DNA from: an uncultured Selenomonadales bacterium
GTDB lineage: Bacteria; Bacillota; Clostridia; Christensenellales; QALW01
Length of the DNA stretch: 15,451 nt
Direction of reading: 5' to 3'
Assembly: GCA_905200615.1 (NCBI GenBank)
Contig: CAJKLB010000048.1
Span: 1-15,451 of the forward strand
Under the pieces are notes generated by a model. That model had not been told where the DNA came from, ran no database searches, and saw only the letters and a list, made by a program, of their open reading frames with translations. The position numbers and the translations under genes are program-made. Position 1 is the first letter of the stretch. Every line of letters starts with the position of its first letter. Shown here piece after piece: positions 1 through 5,387 of this stretch.

Positions 1-1
1 A

Positions 2-961
2 ACAGCAGCATTTTTCTTGGTACTTTCCATGTTGGTATTCAATGTAAGCGCGCAGGCGGAAAACAAGTTGACTACAACTTGGGAACAGGGCCTCAGTAAA
101 GGGGAAGTTACCCAAAATACTGATACGGACGGAACGGAATATACTTCCGCAACTGGAATCAATAAGGCATGGGAATCCCCGTTTATTGATATTCTCGGCG
201 CGGTAAAAAGCGCGCTGGGTGAAGACGGAATGAAAGACGGCGGAGAAATATATATCGCGTTTGACGTTCGCGTTAAATTTACCGAGGATACAGATCCGGA
301 TACCGTTCTCGCGGCAAGACCGCTTCTTCGTATGGCGGTCAACGGCATTTCGGACCCGGAGGAAATACAAGCTTATTTTGACGAAAATTATCAGGGCGAT
401 TTGTTTTCGTGTGATACCGGCGGAAATATTATGAGCTATCTTGATGGCCAAGGAGCAACGCTTGAACTGAGCAGTGAATGGGCTCATTATGAATATTCTA
501 TTTATGTAGAAAGCTATGAGTTTGAGCTTCCCGGGGATAAATGGAATCTTTGTATTGATACAATCAGTGATCCTACTGTTATCGCGGCATTGGAGTTCAA
601 AAACGCAGGAGTATATGATGATACTTATGAGCCGGTAGAAGTGGAAGAACCGGAGGAGCCCGAAGAGCCGACGGATGCGGAAAATCCGGAAGAGCCGGCG
701 GAAGCCACGGCAACGCCTCTGCCCACTGCCGGACAGCAAACACCGGTAGGCATTGTAAAAACAACACCTACGGCGGATGCCGGTACATCAGTTGATGATC
801 AGGACGGCGGAAGCAATACGACAACGATTATTGTGATTTGTGTTGTAGCGGTTGTAGTAATTGCGGCAATTGTAATAGGAATTGTAGTTTCTAAAAAGAA
901 AAAAGCCGAAGGCGAAGAATCTGATAGCGCCTCTCAGGATGATAACGCACCGCAAGAGTAA
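2..961 (+). CDS. Tandem surface protein, copy 1 (5' truncated): signal peptide, ectodomain, stalk, C-terminal TM
   Basis: The frame is open from base 2, and the first visible residues (TAAFFLVLSMLV) align inside the signal peptide of copy 2. The true start therefore lies about 20 bases before the window; the internal TTG at 17 is not the start. After the VSAQA signal-peptidase-like site come about 180 extracellular residues with conserved positions (TW near the N-terminus, AWESP, SEW, W-N-L-C-I-D, LEFKNAGVYD). A Glu/Pro stalk (EEPEEPEEP with an extra TDAENPEEPAEA insert), a Thr/Pro segment, a Val/Ile-rich membrane helix and a KKKK tail rich in Glu/Asp follow. Predicted topology is outside-facing ectodomain, single pass, short cytoplasmic tail. 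I do not recognise the family. The beta-rich domain loosely resembles CBM4/9-type jelly rolls, which is inference only. Neighbours are two paralogs downstream. Confidence 0.85.
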   Translation, partial: TAAFFLVLSMLVFNVSAQAENKLTTTWEQGLSKGEVTQNTDTDGTEYTSATGINKAWESPFIDILGAVKSALGEDGMKDGGEIYIAFDVRVKFTEDTDPDTVLAARPLLRMAVNGISDPEEIQAYFDENYQGDLFSCDTGGNIMSYLDGQGATLELSSEWAHYEYSIYVESYEFELPGDKWNLCIDTISDPTVIAALEFKNAGVYDDTYEPVEVEEPEEPEEPTDAENPEEPAEATATPLPTAGQQTPVGIVKTTPTADAGTSVDDQDGGSNTTTIIVICVVAVVVIAAIVIGIVVSKKKKAEGEESDSASQDDNAPQE

Positions 962-978
962 TAAACAATAAGACAACG

Positions 979-1003
979 CATCCCTGCTTAGTCGGCAGGG
1001 ATG
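979..1003 (+). terminator. Hairpin after surface protein copy 1 (terminator-like, no U-run)
   Basis: A 9-bp perfect stem, CATCCCTGC (979-987) with GCAGGGATG (995-1003), has a 7-base loop and can extend by ACAA/TTGT past a 2-base bulge. It lies 18 bases after the stop codon. No T-run follows, so intrinsic termination would be weak. It may instead stabilise the 3' end of the mRNA. Confidence 0.45.
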
Positions 1004-1021
1004 TTGTGTGGAAATTCAATA

Positions 1022-1050
1022 TTGGTACTTTATTTGTATATTGCTATAAT
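1022..1050 (+). promoter_or_regulatory. Sigma-A promoter of surface protein copy 2
   Basis: TTGGTA (1022-1027), a 17-base spacer and TATAAT (1045-1050), with an upstream TGC making an extended -10. The predicted transcription start near 1057 gives a short 5' UTR carrying AAGGAGGT at 1066-1073. Confidence 0.75.
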
Positions 1051-1080
1051 GCGTTATAGAAAGATAAGGAGGTAAATGTA

Positions 1081-2004
1081 ATGAAAAAGATTTTATCAAT
1101 AGCGGCAGTATTTTTGTTGATATTTTCCATGCTGGTGCTCAGCGTAAGCGCGCAGGCGGAAAACAAGCTTACCGCAACGTGGGTTTTAGGGCTTGCCAAA
1201 GACGGAACTCTTACAGAAGAAACCGATACCGATGGTACAAAATATATTTCGGTTACAGGAATAAAAAATGCTTGGGATTCACCGACGATTAATGTTCTTG
1301 ACGCAATAAAGAGTGCTGCCGGGGATGATTTGGAAGATGGAGCCGATGTTTATATTGTTTTTGACGTACGCATTCAGTATGCGGAGAATGCTGATCAAGA
1401 AACACCTATCACAGCCAATGCACTTTTGCGGATGAAACATGAACTTTCAAGTGATGAGGAACTTTTTTCCGAACAATATTACGGTACCCTGTTTACTTGG
1501 AATAATACCAACATTATGCATTATTTCCAGACGGGATTAGAGCTAAGCTCTGAATGGACTCATTTTGAGGAGTACTTAACCGTAGATAGTTCGGAGTTTG
1601 AAGGCGCGGGAACAGAATGGAATCTTTGTATTGATACTATCAGTGATCCTGAAGCGGTTGCGGCGTTAGAGTTTAAAAATGTAGGAGTATATGATTATAC
1701 TTATGAACCGGTAGAAGTGGAAGAACCGGAGGAGCCGGAAGAGCCGGTGGAACCCACGGCAACGCCTCTGCCCACTGCCGGACAGCAGACACCGGTTGGC
1801 CTTGTAAAAACAACACCTACGGCGGATGCCGGCACATTGGTTGATGATCAGAACGGCGGAAGTAATACGACAACGATTATCGTTATTTGTGTTGTTGCGG
1901 CAGTGGTGATTGCGGCAATCATTGTAGGAATTGCTGTTGCAAAAAAGAAGAGAAGTACAGAAAATCCAACCGAGGAATCCCCAAATAATGATAAAACTGA
2001 ATGA
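1081..2004 (+). CDS. Tandem surface protein, copy 2 (complete): signal peptide, ectodomain, stalk, C-terminal TM
   Basis: This is the only complete copy with a standard start: ATG 7 bases after AAGGAGGT. It has 307 residues. MKK plus a hydrophobic core leads to predicted cleavage after VSAQA at residue 26. The ectodomain spans about 27-208, with W34, W65, W159 and W180 conserved among copies and a conserved NLCID. The stalk (209-262) is EPVEVEEPEEPEEP followed by a TPLPTAGQQTP segment. The TM helix covers about 265-287, and the tail starts KKKR and is rich in Asn/Glu. No LPXTG sorting signal is present; the basic residues follow a full membrane span, so the protein should stay membrane-anchored. 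It is closest to copy 1, notably over NLCIDTISDP, EFKN-GVYD-TYEPVEVEEPEEPEEP and the stalk. Function is unknown; sensing, adhesion or glycan binding are possible but unproven. Confidence 0.88.
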   Translation: MKKILSIAAVFLLIFSMLVLSVSAQAENKLTATWVLGLAKDGTLTEETDTDGTKYISVTGIKNAWDSPTINVLDAIKSAAGDDLEDGADVYIVFDVRIQYAENADQETPITANALLRMKHELSSDEELFSEQYYGTLFTWNNTNIMHYFQTGLELSSEWTHFEEYLTVDSSEFEGAGTEWNLCIDTISDPEAVAALEFKNVGVYDYTYEPVEVEEPEEPEEPVEPTATPLPTAGQQTPVGLVKTTPTADAGTLVDDQNGGSNTTTIIVICVVAAVVIAAIIVGIAVAKKKRSTENPTEESPNNDKTE

Positions 2005-2010
2005 AAATAA

Positions 2011-2046
2011 GACTTCCCCGCGTATATAGCGGGGAAATCTTTTTTT
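2011..2046 (+). terminator. Rho-independent terminator of surface protein copy 2
   Basis: Stem TTCCCCGC (2014-2021) with GCGGGGAA (2029-2036), loop GTATATA, extendable by GA/TC around one mismatch, directly followed by TCTTTTTTT. It lies 10 bases past the stop. Confidence 0.92.
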
Positions 2047-2111
2047 ATGATATATAAAAAATGATGTACTGGATAACTATTAAAATATAAAAATAAAGAA
2101 TGTTTTTAATA

Positions 2112-2140
2112 TTGACTTTTTGTTTATAAAACTATATAAT
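2112..2140 (+). promoter_or_regulatory. Sigma-A promoter of surface protein copy 3
   Basis: TTGACT (2112-2117), a 17-base spacer and TATAAT (2135-2140). It is close to consensus and sits in a very AT-rich stretch. The predicted start near 2147 leaves a 5' UTR of roughly 28 bases to the likely initiation codon at 2175. Confidence 0.82.
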
Positions 2141-2160
2141 CATTTTTAGTGTTAGTATAT

Positions 2161-2177
2161 AAAGGAGATGTATAACG
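2161..2177 (+). promoter_or_regulatory. Ribosome binding site pointing at an ACG start codon
   Basis: AAAGGAG (2161-2167) is followed by exactly 7 bases and then ACG (2175-2177). Copy 2 has the same 7-base spacing to its ATG. Reading on from ACG gives (M)AKKYLL, a normal positively charged signal-peptide start. The ATG at 2168-2170 is out of frame and too close to the Shine-Dalgarno. The in-frame TTG codons at 2190 and 2193 lack a nearby Shine-Dalgarno and would remove the charged N-region. Confidence 0.6.
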
Positions 2178-3110
2178 GCGAAAAAATATTTGTTGGTGGC
2201 ATTGGGAATCGTTCTGGCGTTGACAATGCTGACAATGGGCGTAAGTGCTCAGGCGGAGAATAAGCTGACAGCTTCTTGGCAGAAGGGCTTTGTTAGTGCG
2301 GTGGAGCAAAAGACAGATGAGGACGGTACACCGTATGTTTCGGCAATGGGTATTGAAAATTCATGGTATTCTCCCTTTATCAACGTTTATGATGCGGTAA
2401 AAGCTGTTGTTGGGGAGGAAGAAGAAGCTGAAGTCATGTTTGTTTTTGAAATGCGGGTAAAATTTAAAGATGAGAGTGATGCGGGAACACCTGTAGCGGT
2501 ACGTGCGGTTATTCGGCCCAGCGGCTGTTCAGAGGAAATTAAAAATCAAGATCTGTTTTTGGAAACGTATCAAAATGAAGAAGGAATGTTCAAAAATGAC
2601 GGCGGAAATGTTATGGGATATTTTGATTCCAGTATGAGTACTTTTGAAGTAACCGATGAATGGACGGTGTTTGAATGTTCACATCTTATAAGTAAGACCG
2701 ATTTGAATGATTCTTGGTGGACGGGATGGGATCTTTGTGTAGATCAAATCAATGACTATGAGCTCATTGAAGCGCTGGAGTTCAGAAATACCGGAGTATA
2801 TAGCTATGATGATTATGAATCTATTATTCCCGAACCTACCGAAGCACCAGCTACACCGGAACCCACGCCTACAGTGGTGCCGGCTACACCGGTAGGATTT
2901 GTGACCTCCTCTACTACAGCACCCGCGGTTACGGCAACGGAAGATACTGCATCCGGTGAACAAAATGAGGGAGATATCACTTCTGTTATTGTTGTTTGCG
3001 TGGTAGCTGCGGTTGTTATTGCTGCGGTAATTGTGGGCATTGTTGTTGTAAAAAAGAAAAAAGCAGGCGATGTTGCTGAGAATTCAGATGAGAAGAATAA
3101 GAAAGAATAA
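2175..3110 (+). CDS. Tandem surface protein, copy 3, with apparent ACG start
   Basis: This diverged paralog of copies 1 and 2 has 311 residues if read from ACG at 2175; TTG at 2190 is the fallback start, giving 306. The architecture is the same: signal peptide ending VSAQA, invariant ENKLT then SW, a SWYSP motif where the others have AWESP or AWDSP, W-D-L-C-V-D, LEFRNTGVYS, stalk, TM (CVVAAVVIAAVIVGIVV) and a KKKK tail. The stalk is different: Pro/Thr rich (EPTEAPATPEPTPT) without the EEPEEP repeat, so it diverges faster than the domain and TM. It has its own promoter and terminator. If ACG does not initiate efficiently, the gene may be silent or very weakly expressed, but the reading frame is otherwise intact and clearly under coding constraint. 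Function unknown. Confidence 0.8.
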   Translation, partial: TAKKYLLVALGIVLALTMLTMGVSAQAENKLTASWQKGFVSAVEQKTDEDGTPYVSAMGIENSWYSPFINVYDAVKAVVGEEEEAEVMFVFEMRVKFKDESDAGTPVAVRAVIRPSGCSEEIKNQDLFLETYQNEEGMFKNDGGNVMGYFDSSMSTFEVTDEWTVFECSHLISKTDLNDSWWTGWDLCVDQINDYELIEALEFRNTGVYSYDDYESIIPEPTEAPATPEPTPTVVPATPVGFVTSSTTAPAVTATEDTASGEQNEGDITSVIVVCVVAAVVIAAVIVGIVVVKKKKAGDVAENSDEKNKKE

Positions 3111-3116
3111 CTTTTG

Positions 3117-3143
3117 GAGAGCGTCAGCAGAGTCAACACTCTC
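3117..3143 (+). repeat. Imperfect hairpin just after surface protein copy 3
   Basis: GAGAGCGT (3117-3124) can pair with ACACTCTC (3136-3143) with one mismatch and an 11-base loop. There is no T-run. It lies 6 bases after the stop codon and before the stronger terminator. Confidence 0.4.
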
Positions 3144-3165
3144 TTGATTGGGAATATCGCTTATT

Positions 3166-3184
3166 CGAAAATCGTTGATTTTCG
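3166..3184. repeat. Perfect 8-bp inverted repeat
   Basis: CGAAAATC (3166-3173), loop GTT, GATTTTCG (3177-3184). It lies between copy 3 and its terminator. It could be a 3' UTR structure or a regulator-binding palindrome. Confidence 0.5.
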
Positions 3185-3214
3185 GGTTGCATCTACCTCT
3201 TTATAAACTTTTGA

Positions 3215-3240
3215 AAAAACCGCTTATCAAGCGGTTTTTC
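3215..3240 (+). terminator. Rho-independent terminator of surface protein copy 3
   Basis: AAAAACCGCTT pairs with AAGCGGTTTTT across a 3-base loop, with the T-run built into the 3' arm (3235-3239). It sits about 105 bases past the stop codon. The A-rich 5' arm could also let it work weakly on the other strand. Confidence 0.85.
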
Positions 3241-3552
3241 TCTTATAAGGAGTTTTCCGACACGCCTGTTACCGGAACAGCAAAATGCGGCTGAAGACCG
3301 CAAAAAAATCAAAAGTCAGTTTTAGCTACAAACTCTGCGGATACGAAGGCTGTCCCTTTTGTCAAAAAAACGGTTGGTGAAAAGGGAACAGAAATTTTTA
3401 TAGAGCGATCTCTTACTGCAAAATATTTGGGAGGGAGCCTTATATCCTGCTCGACTTTTTTTGGATAAGATTACACTCTTTTTGGAGAAAAGGGGGGAGC
3501 ATCATCACTTGTTGAAAGAGGGAGGACGAAATTTCTATTGTGCAACGCTTAA
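3241..3552 (+). pseudogene. Decayed reading frame, possible gene remnant or dispersed repeat
   Basis: One frame reads through this stretch with stops only at 3292-3294 (TGA) and 3466-3468 (TAA), closing at 3550-3552. Between 3295 and 3465 it reads 57 sense codons of balanced composition, including TKAVPFVKKTVGEKGTEIF and AKYLGGSLISCSTFFG. After the TAA the same frame continues DYTLFGEKGG and ends LLCNA. There is no ATG, no ribosome binding site and no promoter. I cannot assign a family. It could be a broken gene, a mobile-element or dispersed-repeat remnant, or a chance open frame. Confidence 0.35.
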
Positions 3553-3783
3553 CCGTGTGACTTTTATAAAATTTTGATGTTTTGCAAAATATTCTTTGTG
3601 AATTGAAAAACGAAAAAGTCTTATTTTGGGCTATCTGATAAATGATCAGCTGCCGGAAATAATTCACTTGATTTTTATCGGTGTGATTGCCTGTATAATA
3701 TTAAATATTAAATCTTTTAAGGTAAAGTTCGTACTGTTCGCAATGTTTTTATGCATTCGTATAGGCGACGCTTTTTATGTTGT
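3553..3783. other. Intergenic stretch without a supported gene
   Basis: The stretch is AT-rich, between the decayed frame and the terminator of the opposing operon. A lone TATAAT at 3694-3699 has only a poor -35 (TTGATT at a 20-base spacing) and nothing convincing downstream. Short frames here lack ribosome binding sites and conserved features. Confidence 0.6.
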
Positions 3784-3821
3784 GATAAAAACAGCCGCTG
3801 CGGTTTTTTTGCAGCGGCTGC
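3784..3821 (-). terminator. Rho-independent terminator of the ileS operon
   Basis: A perfect 10-bp GC-rich stem, CAGCCGCTGC (3792-3801) with GCAGCGGCTG (3811-3820) and a 9-base loop. On the minus strand it is followed by TTTTTATC. It starts 6 bases after the stop codon of the pseudouridine synthase gene. Confidence 0.93.
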
Positions 3822-3826
3822 TTGGT

Positions 3827-4519
3827 CTATTCAATATTCAGCTCAAATGCTGTCCAGGGACTGATTTGCGGAGGGTAACAAATAAATTGCATGGATTCTT
3901 TTTTTGTAGGATGAATCAGCCGCAGTTTCACCGCGTAAAGCGCCAGTTGCTGACCTTTTTTATTTACGGTAAAGCCATAGCGCTGATCTCCCCAGAGTGG
4001 GCAGCCGATATGCGCCATCTGGGCACGAATTTGATGGGAACGCCCGGTTTCCAGTTGTACCTGTATCAGAGAAAGAGGCCCTTCCGGCGTATCCGCTGTT
4101 TGCAGTACCTTATAATTGAGAATCGCTTTTTTTGCCCCCTCTACCGATTGCGGAACAACGGATACTGTGTTTTGGCGCAGATCTTTCTTCAGATAGTGAA
4201 TCAATCTGTCACAGGAATTTTTGGGAATACCCCGTACCACACAGTAATAGGTTCGTTTTAGTTCGTTATCGTGCAGCTGTTGGCTGAGTCTTGCCGCCGC
4301 TTTGGAGGTTCGTGCAAATACCGCCAGGCCGCCTGCCGGACGATCCAGCCGGTGTACAAGGCCTAAGTACGCATCGCCGGATTTATGATATTTAACCCGA
4401 ATATATTCTTTTAAAACGGCAAACATGGAGGTATCACCGGTAGCGTCACCGGCAATGATCATGTTTTGCGGCTTTTCCGCCACGATAATATGGTTATCTT
4501 CGTATAAAATTTCAAACAT
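3827..4519 (-). CDS. RluA-family RNA pseudouridine synthase
   Basis: The 230-residue protein converts a specific uridine in rRNA or tRNA to pseudouridine. The RluA-family catalytic motif HRLDR is at residues 56-60 with the nucleophilic Asp at 59, followed by GGLAVFART. The late family motif GRSHQIRAQMAHIGCPLWGD is present. There is no N-terminal S4 domain, so this is a catalytic-core-only member; the target site cannot be read from sequence. I chose the ATG at 4519 because GGGAGGG lies about 8 bases upstream. A GTG at 4549 would add 10 residues without a comparable site. The start overlaps the stop of the preceding methyltransferase gene by 8 bases, which implies translational coupling. It is the last gene of the ileS operon. 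Confidence 0.93.
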   Translation of the reverse strand: MFEILYEDNHIIVAEKPQNMIIAGDATGDTSMFAVLKEYIRVKYHKSGDAYLGLVHRLDRPAGGLAVFARTSKAAARLSQQLHDNELKRTYYCVVRGIPKNSCDRLIHYLKKDLRQNTVSVVPQSVEGAKKAILNYKVLQTADTPEGPLSLIQVQLETGRSHQIRAQMAHIGCPLWGDQRYGFTVNKKGQQLALYAVKLRLIHPTKKESMQFICYPPQISPWTAFELNIE

Positions 4520-5384
4520 TGTGTTTTCCCTCCCATCTTCCTGAAGCACCGCAGGGCAGAATGATATTGCCTTTTGTGGCTTTCAGTCCTATTTCCTGCG
4601 CGTCAACACGCCCCCCAAAGCGGCTGCAAACGGTTTTTTCCAGCACGTTGCGAAGCACTAAAGGCTGCAGCCCCGTGGTATAGCTGTTCAGCAAAACGAA
4701 CAGCGGTCGGTCAGAAAGAATCGCGGTGCATTTTTCCATAAAGGGATAGAGCATCTCTTCCAGATGCCAAAGCTCGCCCCCTGGACCTCGCCCGTAACTG
4801 GGCGGATCCAGAATAATCCCGTCATAGCGGTTGCCGCGCCGTATTTCACGTTCAACAAATTTCAGACAATCGTCCACGATCCAGCGTACCGGCGCGTTAC
4901 TCAAATCGGAAGCGGCTATATTTTCTTTGCCGATAGCTACTATATTCTTCGCCGCGTCTACATGACAGACTTTTGCACCCGCAGAAGCGCAGGCTACGGT
5001 CGCACCCCCGGTATATCCGAATAAATTCAGCACATTGATCTCTCTGCCGGCAGCGCCAATAAGACGGCGCATCCATTCCCAGTTTACGGCTTGTTCGGGA
5101 AACAAACCGGTGTGCTTAAAACCCATGGGGCGGACGGTAAAGGTCAGTTCCTGCCACCGAATATTCCATTGCGCGGGAACCTTCTTCATAAATTCCCAAG
5201 CACCGCCGCCGGAGGAAGAGCGCTTATACAGGGCGTGAATGTTTTTTTTGCTTACCGGTTCCGCAAAAGGCCATATTACCTGCGGGTCAGGCCGCAGCAG
5301 AACGATATCTTTCCATCGCTCCAGTTTCATACCGTCGCCGGTATCTAAAAGCTCATAATCCTTCCAGTTTTCTGCAATCCACAT
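4512..5384 (-). CDS. Class I SAM-dependent methyltransferase, RlmI-like (PF10672 type)
   Basis: The 290-residue protein probably methylates RNA, using S-adenosylmethionine. The Rossmann core starts near residue 117 with motif I (NVLNLFGYTGGA), then an acidic residue at the end of strand 2 (HVDAAKN), DDCLKF, and the catalytic-site motif DPPSYGRG at 193-200. That DPP-aromatic form is typical of the RlmI/RlmL group and COG1092 relatives. The N-terminal PUA domain of E. coli RlmI is not evident; residues 1-90 are a beta-rich segment ending GFKHTGLFPEQ, as in PF10672 proteins. It starts 3 bases after the ileS stop, with AGAAGG upstream inside ileS, and overlaps the pseudouridine synthase by 8 bases. 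Operon context supports an RNA substrate, but the exact nucleotide is unknown. Confidence 0.88.
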   Translation of the reverse strand: MWIAENWKDYELLDTGDGMKLERWKDIVLLRPDPQVIWPFAEPVSKKNIHALYKRSSSGGGAWEFMKKVPAQWNIRWQELTFTVRPMGFKHTGLFPEQAVNWEWMRRLIGAAGREINVLNLFGYTGGATVACASAGAKVCHVDAAKNIVAIGKENIAASDLSNAPVRWIVDDCLKFVEREIRRGNRYDGIILDPPSYGRGPGGELWHLEEMLYPFMEKCTAILSDRPLFVLLNSYTTGLQPLVLRNVLEKTVCSRFGGRVDAQEIGLKATKGNIILPCGASGRWEGKHNV

Positions 5385-5387
5385 AGA

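Noticed and set aside
647..700. Short GAA/CCG-type repeats in the stalk as a possible satellite or CRISPR-like array
   Set aside because: They are codon-level repeats of an EEP-rich stalk, in frame, without regular spacers.
2168..2170. ATG directly after the Shine-Dalgarno of copy 3
   Set aside because: It is in a different frame from the conserved protein and touches the AAAGGAG motif.
2190..2198. TTG 2190 as the normal start of surface protein copy 3
   Set aside because: It has no ribosome binding site at proper distance and loses the KK of the signal peptide; kept only as fallback to ACG 2175.
2813..3139. Minus-strand frame opposite the stalk and TM of copy 3
   Set aside because: It is a low-complexity shadow of the Pro/Thr/Val-rich coding strand.
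3351..3390. Imperfect inverted repeat TGTCCCTTTT / AAAAGGGAACA
   Set aside because: The arms do not match exactly, no T-run follows, and it lies in the decayed frame; likely chance.
3626..4261. Plus-strand open frame of 211 codons opposite the pseudouridine synthase gene
   Set aside because: It is antisense to a gene with clear catalytic motifs, has no ribosome binding site, and reads through the operon terminator hairpin.
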